Assembly: GCA_051453625.1 (NCBI GenBank)
Contig: JBOZIK010000001.1
Coordinates: 289,862,108-289,920,476 of the forward strand
Direction of reading: 5' to 3'
Origin: Welwitschia mirabilis
Taxonomy: Eukaryota > Gnetophyta > Gnetopsida > Welwitschiales
Length of the DNA: 58,369 bases
Positions 11,269 to 21,902 of the stretch are shown here, one piece after another. The notes under the pieces were generated by a model. That model was not told the DNA's origin and did no database searches. It saw only the letters and a program-made list of their open reading frames with translations. Within the stretch, counting starts at the first letter, position 1. Every line of letters starts with the position of its first letter. Position numbers and translations under genes: made by a program.

Positions 11269-11888
11269 TACTTTAACCTAAAATAATGTTTTCATATTAG
11301 ATATTTTGTGTTGCAGGTCTAATGCGTTTTTAGCAGATTGTGATCCAAAACAAGAATAAAAAAGGTAAAGACTACTATAGAACTTAGCTTTGTTTCTATG
11401 TCCTTTTTGTCTCTACAAATTTTTATTTTAGTAGTTAGATATTGTCTATATTTTATTTTAGGTTTTCTATTAAAATTATAAAAAGAAAAAGAATTTCTAG
11501 AATTTTTCCATAGGCATCATTTCATTTTACTTCACTATTCCTCAGTTGGTTGCTATTGATAGTTCTAATAGCTATGCATACCCGGAGGATTTTGATACTT
11601 TTAAGTTTCATTTTCCACTAGTAATTTTCTGTGCCTCATTAAGCAAAACATTTTTTACAACCTCAAACATAACATCATTTAAATTATAAATAGTTTTTCT
11701 TTAAAGAAATGGTACCATCGGTAAACCTAGCTACTATGTTTAACTTTTTTTACTTGAAATCATCTCAAACTTCAAATTTATCCTCTCTTGGATCCTCTAA
11801 ATCCTTTTCAATATCAGGCCCCTTACAAAACCTCAAAAACATATGAAAACATAATCTTATAGTAAATTTCATAGACTATTTTCTAAAA
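11269..11888 (+). other. Element A leader or 5' coding remnant
   Basis: No clear reading frame or known motif. It connects the gap with the more open frame that begins near 11889. Confidence 0.4.
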
Positions 11889-13440
11889 CTTGATATGGGT
11901 TGGAAACATGATCCTTTTGGTAGATTATATGAAATACCTTTCAAACCCCAAGTGGATCCTAATACTAAAAGAGTATTTGTTTATGGAAGCTATGAAATCA
12001 CTATAGTTTTTCTAATCATCTTCAATCTAAACAATTGTGGGAGATTATGTTTGATTTAAGGAAACTTTAATAATTACCTTCAACATGAATACTCTCATAC
12101 CCCCTTATTTTATCATAAAACATGCCAGTTTAAACCTCAAGATTCTTCCAACACTAGGTAAATCTTTACAGATTATCTTCGGAGCCTAGAATTCCCTTCA
12201 TACATAGATTAACCTCTTTTTAATTGTAAGTTTAAAAACCTTTACTTTAAATAAAAAGAGTTTGATCCTATGCCTTCACCATCCCTCATAACCCTTATCC
12301 CTTATCACCTTATTTATATCCTTCATCTTCTAATCTTTATTCTTTATTTTCTCATGAATACCCTTCATCTTCTAAAAATCATTGACCCTCATTATCTACT
12401 TTATTGTAATAATCATTAAGGAAATTTATGAAATACTAAAACCAAACTAATCATGATCATGAATAGACTCTTAGCCAACATTCCTCTTCATTAGATAAAC
12501 TTGAATAGAACTTCTAACAATTTCAACTAATATCTAATAAATTCAACCAACTCACATCTAATATCTCTAATAAATTCAATAAACCCAAATCTAAATTCTC
12601 TCTTTTTTTAACCATAATAAACATAAGCTAAACTAATAAGAAGAGGAAAACCTTCCTACATTTAATGAGGATAATCCTAAGAGTCTTGAAAACCTTAAAA
12701 TAATTTATGATAGTGAAATTGATGATACCCAAGCCATATCATTTAGGAATGAAAAAGAATCTAATGACGAAACCCATGAGGACCTTGAGGATAACAATTT
12801 ATTAGAACATGAAAAATAGTTTGAGAAAAGCTATAATTTTGAGGAGAGTTATGTATTGGAGGATGAACAATAATCAAAAAATAAGCAATCATTTGAGAAA
12901 GACTATATCTTTAAGAGTAATATAATAGAGGATAAGTCAATAAGTAGGATCAATAAGAAGGACAACATCAAAGAAGAACCTTACTTTGAATCACAACCAT
13001 TGTTGCTTGAGTAACCACATGAGGAGAATTCACCTAATAATCCTAATGGAGAGGATAACATTAGTAAAAATTTCATACATGATTCGTCATATGAAGAACC
13101 TTTTTCCTTTTCTCAATAATTTCATGAATCAACTACTTTACTTTTATATTTATCTTCTAAGTAAGACCCAAATCTTAATGAAGAAGGAAAACCTTCTTTG
13201 ATCTTGGAACCATCTTCTAAAAATTTTCTTAATGAACATTCATCTTCTTCAATGATCTCTAACTCACTTTTGTCTTCATCTCAAAATGATGTCTTACATG
13301 AGTTATTGAACAAGAAAGAACAAGCCAAAAAATGGACTATTTCAAACTTCAAAGGCATAAAATTTTCTTCTTATACTAGTGTTCTTTGTGATTTTATGGA
13401 ATCATGCATAAAAATATATATGGATTCTCTTCCAGTTTAG
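11889..13440 (+). pseudogene. Element A internal ORF, unrecognised protein
   Basis: I do not recognise this protein. Between 11889 and about 12330 one frame reads well for a decayed repeat, with only a few TAA or TAG codons, most where CAA or CAG is plausible; it includes GWKHDPFGRLYEIPFKPQ and RVFVYGSYEI. A second half from about 12640 is very acidic and Ser/Asn-rich, with imperfect repeats (FEKSYNFEESYVLED and FEKDYIFKSNIIED), and ends at 13440 after an 80-residue open segment (13198-13440). LINE-2 is inserted 54 bp past this stop. It may be a gag-like or accessory product of a non-autonomous LTR element. The change of frame between halves means it is dead. Confidence 0.45.
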
Positions 13441-13478
13441 AATGCTTTACATAATTTCAATACATCATTCAACCTTTA

Positions 13479-13494
13479 CATTTATTACCATCTT
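13479..13494. repeat. LINE-2 target-site duplication, left copy
   Basis: CATTTATTACCATCTT; its partner at 21903-21918 differs at one base. The poly(T) (minus-strand poly(A)) overlaps and follows it at 13493-13502, as expected for a LINE inserted on the minus strand. Confidence 0.8.
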
Positions 13495-13502
13495 TTTTTT
13501 TT

Positions 13503-13874
13503 CGAAAAAGTATGTATATTAAACTAGGAAATGTACATCAGAGGGTAAAAATGCACAAGAAGAATAGGAAGACTGAACTGTTCATAAGAGGGAAGTAATC
13601 TACTAGCTAGTAAAGAGAAACTTGAATAGCAAACCAAAATGGGGGCAAAACTGCCCCTTGACGACGTGGTCACATGAATCTGCTTATCCAGTAATGCAAA
13701 CATATATAGAAAATGGATAAATGGAAACATAGAATTACTGACAGAAAGGGGCCAAACTACCCCTTTATACCAGAAACTACAGAAAACTCAAAATTAGGGG
13801 AAAAAAGACATAAATAGGGAGGATTATAGTCCTCTACAGGATGGAAACAGGTTTCCATGATTATGTTCAAGGAG
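13503..13874 (-). other. LINE-2 3' untranslated region
   Basis: About 370 bp between the J-domain and the poly(A). Its last bases (TTTCGAAAAAGTATGTATATT on the plus strand, just after the T run) resemble the same position in LINE-1 and LINE-4, which supports one family with a shared 3' end. Confidence 0.6.
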
Positions 13875-14048
13875 AAATCTATCCAGCTCATCAGATAGGA
13901 CTTTAAAAACTTGATTTATCTCCTTAAATTCTTTAGCACCTGCTGGGTTCTTGTCTGGATGGAAGTGGAGATCTTTATTCCTGTATGTTAATTTTATGGT
14001 CTAGGGTAGAGCTTTGTGTGAGAGCCCTAGTGTGATAAAGGGGCACAT
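13875..14048 (-). pseudogene. LINE-2 J-domain with intact HPD
   Basis: The minus-strand frame starting at 14048 reads MCPFITLGLSHKALP, a TAG, TIKLTYRNKDLHF, then HPDKNPAGAKEF (HPDK codons 13961-13950), KEINQVFKVLSDELDRF. This covers all four J-domain helices: LGLs (I), IK..YR (II), the invariant HPD loop, and F..I...F.vLSD (III-IV), about 58 residues with one internal stop where CAG fits. The HPD loop is what J-proteins use to stimulate Hsp70. The frame continues upstream without shift into the Ser/Pro-rich linker (14399-14208). It lies 373 bp from the poly(A). A host DnaJ fragment is unlikely because LINE-1 and LINE-4 carry the domain at the same place. Confidence 0.93.
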
Positions 14049-15560
14049 TTTCGACCCTTATATGGTTGCAAATAATAACTTCCATCTAGAAGCATTTATG
14101 TTGATATCTTCCTAAGGTTGAGGTTAAATTTTCACTGAAGAAAAACTAGAAGTGAAGCTTTGTGGAGAGCTTGGGCCTAAGGCTAGAGAGGGTTGAGTGT
14201 GCCTGCCTTATTCTTGAGGGATGAAGGATGGTTGAGCTTGAGCTAGCTCTTGGGTTAGGCTAGAAAGATGTTCCTTAGAAGTNNNNNNNNNNNNNNNNNN
14301 NNNNNNNNNNNNNNNNNNNNNNNNNNNNNNNNNNNNNNNNNNNNNNNNNNNNNNNNNNNNNNNNNNNNNNNNNNNNNNNNNNCTAGCAATACCTTCCATT
14401 TAGCAGCATTTATGTTGATATATTCCTAAGGTTGAGGTTAAATTTTCACTGAAGAAGAATCAGAAGTGAAGCTCTGTGGAGAGCTTGGGCCCAAGGCTAG
14501 AGAGGGTTGAGCATGCCTGCCTTATTCTTGAGGGATGAAAGACGGTTGAGCTTGATCTAGCTCTTGGGTTAGGCTAGAAAGATGTTCCTTAGAAGTCTTC
14601 TGTTAGGCTAGGGATGAGGACGACTCNNNNNNNNNNNNNNNNNNNNNNNNNNNNNNNNNNNNNNNNNNNNNNNNNNNNNNNNNNNNNNNNNNNNNNNNNN
14701 NNNNNNNNNNNNNNNNNNNNNNNNNNAATACCTCCCGTCTAGCTACGGTCATATCGATATCTTCCTGAGGTTGAGGTCGAATTTCCACTAAAGAAGAATC
14801 AGAAGTGGAGCTCTGTGGAGAGCTTGGACCGGAGGCTAGAGAGGATTGAGCAAGCCTTCCTTGTTTCTAAGGGGTGGGAGACGGTTGAGCTTAAGCCAGC
14901 TCTTGGGTTGAGCTGGAAAGATGTTCCTTAGAAGTCTTCTGTTGGGCTAGGAACGAGGACAACTCCCCTGGATAACTGAGTGGCGAAGACGCCTCCCTCT
15001 TACTGGGGTTGACTTATGTAGTAGATTCTCTAGAATGGAGTTCTTCTTAGAAAAGGATCTTCTTGTAGAGGCTCTCCTAGGGGGTTCTAGTAAGGACAAT
15101 AATGGGGTGGAGGGGGAAGAACTTTTCTTATTCTAGCTTCTTGTGTTGCTCTCCAGAGAGCTAAGATTAATCCTAGATACCTTGAAGAGTCTTTCTTTTT
15201 AAGAACTCGAATGAAGAAGAAAGGTAGGTTTACTTGACGTCTCAAATCTAAGGCTTTAAGGAAAGCAAAGTGAATACCTAAGAGCTTGGAGCAATTCCCT
15301 GATTGGATGAATTAATGATCCACAAGTTCTGCACCTAGTCCTCATGGGGCGGTAACGCCTTCCTACTAATATGCTCACTGGGGAGTTTAGGAACTTCACC
15401 GAGGAAGAAATGTAGGGCTTCAAGTTAGCTTCTGCTACTAAAAGGAATCTGCTCGCCTTCTGCTAAAAAGATCTCCAGTAGCCTAGGGAAGGATTCTTTG
15501 AAGATTTCTATTAGAATTCTTCAGAAAATAGTACGTCCTTCTCTCCATTGCCTATAGAAG
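14049..15560 (-). pseudogene. LINE-2 Ser/Pro-rich linker upstream of J-domain
   Basis: The minus-strand frame is rich in Ser, Pro, Gln and Glu: TSKEHLSSLTQELAQAQPS (14279-14220), SLALGPSSPQS, and in the third copy EIRPQPQEDIDM (near 14785). It looks intrinsically disordered. Comparing copies shows how stops arose: KI-stop-PQP-stop-ED at 14120-14090 corresponds to EIRPQPQED in the third copy (CGA and CAG to TAA and TAG). The upstream part (15560-15000) has more than one possible frame, so I cannot tell whether the linker is continuous with ORF2 or is a separate ORF. Confidence 0.6.
14068..14967. repeat. Three copies of one linker segment around two 100-N gaps
   Basis: 14068-14282, 14383-14626 and 14727-14967 are versions of one roughly 240-bp segment; gaps are at 14283-14382 and 14627-14726. 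Copies one and two are close; copy three is clearly more diverged and has more intact codons. Either the linker is truly triplicated or contigs from different copies were chained. Confidence 0.85.
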
Positions 15561-16080
15561 GGGGCGATATTAGCTTCGTTATCTCCTCTCAGCTTTTGCA
15601 AAAGGAGCTTCCACTCCACCACCTGTATCTTCTCGCATAAAGCAGGGCATCCTTTGAAAAGGCATGAATTAAAAGGCTTGACTATTAGAGTAACGCCCAT
15701 TGCAATTTTGATTTGGAAATGAATGTGAATAATCCTCCTGTCTATATAAATAGGAAAGGGTAAGGGATCATTATAAAAATTAGATTATTTTTGATTTGCC
15801 AAATCTACAAAAAAGTAAGACGAATCCCATCTAACAAATGCATATTAGGAGCGTTGCAAGTTTGGTAGTACTTCATTATAATAAATATTAATTCCTTACT
15901 CCAAATGCATTAATAGAAAAGGTGTTGTACCATTTTTGGATTAGACTGATAGATGGAATAGTTAAGATCTACTTAAAATCCTCTTTTAATCAATTGATCT
16001 CTTATTAAAATTCTCTGATGGTCTTTTAGCTAGCATAAAATCTTAATCTTTCCTAGAACCTGTCAACTCTAATANNNNNN
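15560..16080 (-). pseudogene. LINE-2 zf-RVT-like C-terminal region
   Basis: The minus strand reads LIKRGFQVDLN, then MVQHLFYQCIWSKEL and LTFL-stop-IWQIKNNLIF, which fits the HLF..C......W and W.IW..RN..iF end of the zf-RVT region found after plant LINE RTs. The next block, FNSCLFKGCPALCEKIQVV to NIAPFYRQWREG (15690-15560), is conserved in LINE-1 by nucleotide similarity but I do not know its function. Confidence 0.6.
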
Positions 16081-16262
16081 NNNNNNNNNNNNNNNNNNNN
16101 NNNNNNNNNNNNNNNNNNNNNNNNNNNNNNNNNNNNNNNNNNNNNNNNNNNNNNNNNNNNNNNNNNNNNNNNNNTAATCAATTGATCTCTTATTAAAATT
16201 CTCCGATGGTCTTTTAGCTAGTATAAAATTTTAATCTTTCCTAGAACCTATCAACTCTAATA
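15987..16262. repeat. 100-N gap (16075-16174) with duplicated flanks
   Basis: 15987-16074 and 16175-16262 are 88-bp copies with a few transitions between them. Confidence 0.9.
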
Positions 16263-17063
16263 CTTCTTGTAACCATCCTATTTTTCATATTTCTTTATAA
16301 GAATCTGTTTGGTACAATCAGTCTGACAAATGTGTAAGTCTATAAGTTATTGACGAGCTTGGCTGAGATGCCTTTTTAAGTAGGACTCCCCATGTTCAAG
16401 TGTCTAATCTCTATACTTGTAATTAATTAAAACACGCTAGGGTTACCCTCCTTCTTGTAGTCTCTTAGGATTCTATGTGCTCCATAGAGGATACAGTCTT
16501 CAGATTTTTGAATCCTCCAACTCCCTAATTTCTTTGGGTGGGTAATAATCTCCCATTTACAGAAATGAATTCGGTGGTAATCCTTTCTTCCTGACCAAAT
16601 AAAGTTCTTTAAGATTTTGTTGATTTTTTCTATAATATTTCTTTTGGGGAGTAATAATAGAAGCTATGTACCAAAAAGATGAAATCAAGCAGGAGTTTGT
16701 GAGAATGATTTTAGACTTTGAGGAGAGAAAATTATTTTGCCAGGAGCTGCAATGTCTTTGGATGGATTCTAGGATATAATTCCAGGTACTAGTCTTGTAT
16801 CAATTTCAAAGAGGGATACCCAAGTAGATATCCTATAAATCTCCTAACTTCGTACTTAGAATTTGGATGATTTTGTTCCCTCTGATACATTTTCTGCTCA
16901 AGATGTGTATTCTTGATTTGTTCCAGTTAGTGTAAAGCCCTGTTGCCTCTGCAAAGGTGTTTATGGCATTTTTTATTATTTTTGCTTGATGACAAGAAGC
17001 TTTAGACATGATGATGGTGTCGTCTGCATAGTAATTGTTGAGAAAGGTTTGGCCTCCAATTCT

Positions 17064-17283
17064 GATTCCTGTAACTCCGTTCCTTCTTAAGAAAACCTAC
17101 AAAGCCTTCATCACAAATAGAAANNNNNNNNNNNNNNNNNNNNNNNNNNNNNNNNNNNNNNNNNNNNNNNNNNNNNNNNNNNNNNNNNNNNNNNNNNNNN
17201 NNNNNNNNNNNNNNNNNNNNNNNGATTCCTGTACCTCCGTTCCTTCTTAAGAAAACCTACAAAGCCTTCATCACAAATAGAAA
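17064..17283. repeat. 100-N gap (17124-17223) with duplicated flanks
   Basis: 17064-17123 and 17224-17283 are 60-bp copies with one visible mismatch. Confidence 0.92.
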
Positions 17284-17400
17284 AAGGTACAAGAATAGGA
17301 GGTCCTCTTGTCTCAAACCCCTTTCTACTGAGAAAATTTTGATCTATGATTGTTGACCTCCATACTAAATTCAGCGAAAACCTACATGTCTAGCTAGAGA

Positions 17401-17674
17401 TTATTGATATCTTGAGAAAATCCTGTTTTCCTAAGAATACATCCTAAAACTTGCAAACTAATAGAATCGTAAGCTTTAGAAATATCTNNNNNNNNNNNNN
17501 NNNNNNNNNNNNNNNNNNNNNNNNNNNNNNNNNNNNNNNNNNNNNNNNNNNNNNNNNNNNNNNNNNNNNNNNNNNNNNNNNNNNNNNTTAATGATATCTT
17601 GAGAAAAGCCTGTTTTCCTAAGAATAGATTCTAAAACTTGCAAACTAATAGAATCGTAAGCTTTACAAATATCT
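17401..17674. repeat. 100-N gap (17488-17587) with duplicated flanks
   Basis: 17401-17487 and 17588-17674 are 87-bp copies with a handful of differences. Confidence 0.92.
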
Positions 17675-17981
17675 AGTTTGATAATAAGAATAGGAAATTT
17701 GTATTTTTAGTAGAGTGAATAATCTCATGAGTGAAGAGGATTTAGTCTTGGATATACCTAGATCGGATGAAGCCGACTTGATTCTCTGAAATCACATTGG
17801 GGAGCAAGGGGGTAATTCGGCCAATCATGATTTTTGCAAAAATTCTGTAAATGATGTTACAAACCCCTAAGGGCTTAAAATCCTCTGGTTTTCTAGCATT
17901 CCTTTTTTTGATATTAGTACCACTCTCATTTTGTTTATGTCCCTTAGAACCCGTCTGTTATGGAAGACTTCCTGCATGACA

Positions 17982-18805
17982 NNNNNNNNNNNNNNNNNNN
18001 NNNNNNNNNNNNNNNNNNNNNNNNNNNNNNNNNNNNNNNNNNNNNNNNNNNNNNNNNNNNNNNNNNNNNNNNNNNNNNNNNNNNNNNNNNNNNNNNNNNN
18101 NNNNNNNNNNNNNNNNNNNNNNNNNNNNNNNNNNNNNNNNNNNNNNNNNNNNNNNNNNNNNNNNNNNNNNNNNNNNNNNNNNNNNNNNNNNNNNNNNNNN
18201 NNNNNNNNNNNNNNNNNNNNNNNNNNNNNNNNNNNNNNNNNNNNNNNNNNNNNNNNNNNNNNNNNNNNNNNNNNNNNNNNNNNNNNNNNNNNNNNNNNNN
18301 NNNNNNNNNNNNNNNNNNNNNNNNNNNNNNNNNNNNNNNNNNNNNNNNNNNNNNNNNNNNNNNNNNNNNNNNNNNNNNNNNNNNNNNNNNNNNNNNNNNN
18401 NNNNNNNNNNNNNNNNNNNNNNNNNNNNNNNNNNNNNNNNNNNNNNNNNNNNNNNNNNNNNNNNNNNNNNNNNNNNNNNNNNNNNNNNNNNNNNNNNNNN
18501 NNNNNNNNNNNNNNNNNNNNNNNNNNNNNNNNNNNNNNNNNNNNNNNNNNNNNNNNNNNNNNNNNNNNNNNNNNNNNNNNNNNNNNNNNNNNNNNNNNNN
18601 NNNNNNNNNNNNNNNNNNNNNNNNNNNNNNNNNNNNNNNNNNNNNNNNNNNNNNNNNNNNNNNNNNNNNNNNNNNNNNNNNNNNNNNNNNNNNNNNNNNN
18701 NNNNNNNNNNNNNNNNNNNNNNNNNNNNNNNNNNNNNNNNNNNNNNNNNNNNNNNNNNNNNNNNNNNNNNNNNNNNNNNNNNNNNNNNNNNNNNNNNNNN
18801 NNNNN
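17982..18805. other. Assembly gap, 824 N
   Basis: Lies between the endonuclease and RT of LINE-2. From the endonuclease-to-RT spacing of LINE-1 (about 1.07 kb) I would expect roughly 350 bp missing. Confidence 0.99.
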
Positions 18806-19099
18806 AAACTCTTGTGATTTTGTTATCAGATCTATGCTAGTTGGTCTTCTAGAAGAAGAATCTAGTATGCTTATCACCCTATTTTAGCCACTTAATTCTA
18901 GATTTATTTCTTAGAAATCCATTAGGCACTGATATTCACTGTTTCTAAGATTGTCCTAATTACCTACCTCCTCTTGCTCGGTTTGGATACTTTTGAGTTC
19001 CTCTTCAAGTTTAGCCTTTGATTCAAACCTCTTTTTATCTTTTCTTCTTTAATCTCTGATGTGGGCCTTTAGGGTATTGAGGCCTCTGTATGAAAAAAT

Positions 19100-19900
19100 T
19101 TAAAGATTGGATTCTATCATACTGTTCCCATATTTTTTCCAATAGAGCTTTAGATTCTATCCAATTGATCCACTACCGTTCCATATGAAATGGAGTTTTC
19201 GAGGATAAAATTGCTTCCAGTCTGAGCTTAATGGGATGATGATTTGAGGCAATCTGGTTCAGATCATAAGCTTCAAGTAGGAGTTTAGCTAGATCCTTCT
19301 CAGCCATAACTCTATCAATCTTAGGCATTATCAGATATATACCTGCTCTTCTATTTGACTATGTGTATTTGCACCCAAAAATAAGAACATCTGTGAGGGA
19401 GTATCTTATCAAGAAATCTTTTAGAATTGAGGCCCCTCTAGAATTCTAGTTATCATCCTCTGATTCCCAGCGGTGAAGACATTAGTTGAAGTTACTCAAA
19501 ATAAGCCATTTGGATTTATCTACTGCTGTCTTCTAAGATTCTTTTAATATATCAACCTTATCTTTATTGTGCTGCTGACTGTAAATATTTGTAATAATTT
19601 AGCCTTCGTTCTTAAGGAAGATTATGATGTGGTTCCTACTGCTGTGAATTAGATCTGCCTCTTTTTTATTGGAAATCAAAACACCACCAGAATTCCTTTG
19701 GGCTACAACAATGAAAGATGTCTATTGTCATCCTAGATTCATCATTCCCATATCATTTTTTATCTTTGTTTCCTGTAAGAAAACTAAATCAATATTGTTT
19801 TGACTAATCAGATTTTGTAAGGTCTTTTTCTTGTAGGAGGATCCTAATCCCCTGCAATTCTATGTGAGGCAATTCATTAGGGGTGTTTTTGCCTCTTTTT
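19100..19900 (-). pseudogene. LINE-2 APE-type endonuclease
   Basis: Minus-strand blocks in order: VFLQETKIKNDMG (the QETK active-site region), NSGGVLISNKKEADLI, KWLILSNFN (catalytic GDFN changed to SNFN), RRAGIYLIMPKIDRVMAE (the iDR.l motif), and SNHHPIKL (the SDHxP motif with Asp to Asn, a G-to-A change). The order and spacing are those of L1-type endonucleases. It is decayed and contains stops. Confidence 0.9.
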
Positions 19901-19946
19901 AGGATCTTTAACTTTCCTTAAGGTATCTTCAATGATAGCTTGGGAG

Positions 19947-20278
19947 CTATTTATAATGTTCTCTATCATTTTTCATTCTCTGAAGGTTCTATTACTAGGC
20001 CTTCCCTTTGTTTAGGTTTTCACTTTATTGGATTCATCTTTATGTTGAGATTGTTGGGTATCNNNNNNNNNNNNNNNNNNNNNNNNNNNNNNNNNNNNNN
20101 NNNNNNNNNNNNNNNNNNNNNNNNNNNNNNNNNNNNNNNNNNNNNNNNNNNNNNNNNNNNNNCTATTTGTAATGTTCTCTACCATTTCTCATTCTCTGAA
20201 GGTTCTATTACTAGGCCTTCCCTTCATTTGGGTTTTCACTTTATTGGATTCATCTTTATGTTGAGATTGTTGGGTATC
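19947..20278. repeat. 100-N gap (20063-20162) with duplicated flanks
   Basis: 19947-20062 and 20163-20278 are 116-bp copies with several transitions. Confidence 0.92.
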
Positions 20279-20482
20279 ATTCTTGTCCATGGGAGGTTGA
20301 AATGGGTTATGCTCATGTTATGATACTTTCTTTTTCTTGCTTTCCTTGGGAAAGATAATAGTACCTATTTCAGTTCATTCCTTCCTTTGCTTATGTTAGC
20401 ATATATTCTAATTATGACCTGTTTTCCTACAAAAAGTGTAGGTTTCCTTTGGCTTTTTTTTAATATCAATCAGTTTTTTCTA

Positions 20483-21680
20483 ATATTCTTCACATAGATG
20501 ACCCAATCTTCCATAATGTGAGCATTTCTTTTTGGGAGGTGCACATCTCCCAAAGAGATCTCCTAATTTTCCACAGATTGTGCAGGGAATCGGAAGGTTC
20601 TTATATGTAACTTCAAGATCACAAATGCCCTATTTAGATTTAAAATTTACAGATTGGATCTCCTTAGTGTCCTCAATGCTCATCCAAATATAGAATTTGG
20701 TCAATACTAATCTTGTCTGTTTAATAGTGATTTGATCAAGTTTGATTAGATCTCTAAACTAAGCGATCATACTCTTTAATAGATCTTCATCCTAAAACTC
20801 CAAGGAGAACTTGTGGATGCAGATCCAGGTCAGAAGTTTCTTAAATAGGTTTAGTTCTGATTGCATCCCCGACGTCCATTTGGCTAGGGTAAGGCCTCAA
20901 ATGCCAAAAAACCATAGTTCTCTTGTGATTATTCTATCACAATCTTGTTCATTATCCAGTTAGAATAATACTAGTCCTTCTGGCATTGTAATAACATCAA
21001 CTTTGCTGATTCTTATTCATTTTGTAGCAACCCATTCACGGATTCGATCCAACCTTGGATGAGGACCGGATGAGAAAAATTTGTCGATTAGGCTATATCT
21101 GAGCTTTTTCTCAATTTCACTGCATGCATCTTCATTGATGTCTAACATACGGAATTTCCCTTCCTTGTAGAACTGAGTCTTCTTCATATTGGGGNNNNNN
21201 NNNNNNNNNNNNNNNNNNNNNNNNNNNNNNNNNNNNNNNNNNNNNNNNNNNNNNNNNNNNNNNNNNNNNNNNNNNNNNNNNNNNNNNNNNNNNNACTTGT
21301 GGATGCAGATCCAGGTGAGAAGTTGCTTAAATAGGTTTAGATCCAATTGCATCCCCGACGTCCATTTAGCTAAGGTAAGGCCTCAAATGCCAAAAAACCA
21401 TGGTCCTCTTATGATTATTCTGTCACAATCTTATTCATTATCCAGTTAGAATAATACTAGCCCTTCTAGCATTGTAATAACATCAACTTTGCTAACTCCT
21501 ATTCATTTTGTAGCAACCCATTCACGGATTCGATCCAACCTTGGATGAGGACCAGATGAGAAAAATTTATCGATTAGGCTATATCTAAGCTTTTTCTCAA
21601 TTTCACTACATGCATCTTCATTGATGTCTAACATAAGGAATTTCCCTTCCCTGGAGAACTGAGTCTTCTTCATATTGGAG
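20483..21680 (-). pseudogene. LINE-2 ORF1: DUF4283-like domain and two zinc knuckles
   Basis: The N-terminus reads NMKKTQFYKEGKFRM, IEKKLRYSLIDKFF, GPHPRLDRIREWVATK, typical of DUF4283 in plant LINE ORF1, followed by LWFFGI-stop-GLTLAKWTSG and QSELNLFKKLLTWICIH. Two CCHC-type knuckles follow: 20584-20543 reads C-TI-C-GKLG-D-LFGR-C (His to Asp) and 20524-20483 reads C-SH-Y-GRLG-H-LCEE-Y (two Cys to Tyr). The segment 21680-20809 appears twice because of the gap at 21195-21294. Confidence 0.9.
20809..21680. repeat. 100-N gap (21195-21294) with duplicated flanks
   Basis: 20809-21194 and 21295-21680 are 386-bp copies, identical in length, differing by scattered transitions. A real tandem duplication would repeat the middle of ORF1 and break the element; an unmerged contig overlap is simpler. 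Confidence 0.92.
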
Positions 21681-21902
21681 TCAAACCCCTCAACAAAAGC
21701 CCTAAAATTTGATCAAAACTACAAAATGAAATATTCCCTTAACTTACCTGAAGAAGGTCTGTCTTATGACCGAAATGACCCCTACACTCTGTGACCAGGG
21801 ACCAAAACTACCCCCACTAATCCGCGATCCTTCAAGCCTTGCTCCCTCCTATGCTACAGATCTGCCGAAAACTCTCAAAGCTTCAAAACCCTAGCCGAAT
21901 CT
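21681..21902 (-). promoter_or_regulatory. LINE-2 5' untranslated region
   Basis: About 220 bp between the ORF1 start region and the target-site duplication. It is richer in C on the plus strand than the surroundings. L1-type LINEs usually carry an internal promoter here, but I see no specific site. Confidence 0.5.

Larger units (their letters stand above)
16500..17981 (-). pseudogene. LINE-2 reverse transcriptase
   Basis: From 17960 leftwards the minus strand reads MRVVLISKK, FKPLGVCNIIYRIFAKIMIG, TPLLPNVISENQVGF, RSRYIQD-stop-ILFTHEIIHS. After a gap come VERGLRQEDLLFLYLF and NNYYADDTIIMSKAS; the catalytic YADD is intact at 17030-17019. The thumb reads LSTKLGDL...YLGIPLF, then KIINKILKNFIW-like and WEIITHPKKLGSWRI (16560-16500). 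Stops and a frameshift are present. One stop replaces Gln in the NQ.gF region. Two 100-N gaps and the 824-N gap cut it. Confidence 0.93.
13495..21902 (-). mobile_element. LINE-2: L1-like LINE with 3' J-domain, bounded by TSD
   Basis: This is the best-preserved LINE. On the minus strand it runs 5'UTR, ORF1 (DUF4283-like, two zinc knuckles), endonuclease, RT with intact YADD, zf-RVT-like region, Ser/Pro-rich linker, J-domain, 3'UTR, poly(A). A 16-bp duplication with one mismatch flanks it, which fixes both ends. It sits inside element A. Seven 100-N gaps and one 824-N gap interrupt it, and most have duplicated flanks, so its true length is well under the 8.4 kb shown. Confidence 0.92.

Noticed and set aside
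13875-14048. J-domain as a fragment of a host DnaJ gene
   Set aside because: It lies inside LINE-2's target-site duplication, and LINE-1 and LINE-4 have a J-domain at the same distance from their poly(A). No other DnaJ features (Gly/Phe region, CXXCXGXG zinc repeats) or exon structure are visible.
20809-21680. True tandem duplication inside LINE-2 ORF1
   Set aside because: Both copies end exactly at a 100-N spacer, the same pattern as at seven other gaps; assembly redundancy is the simpler reading.
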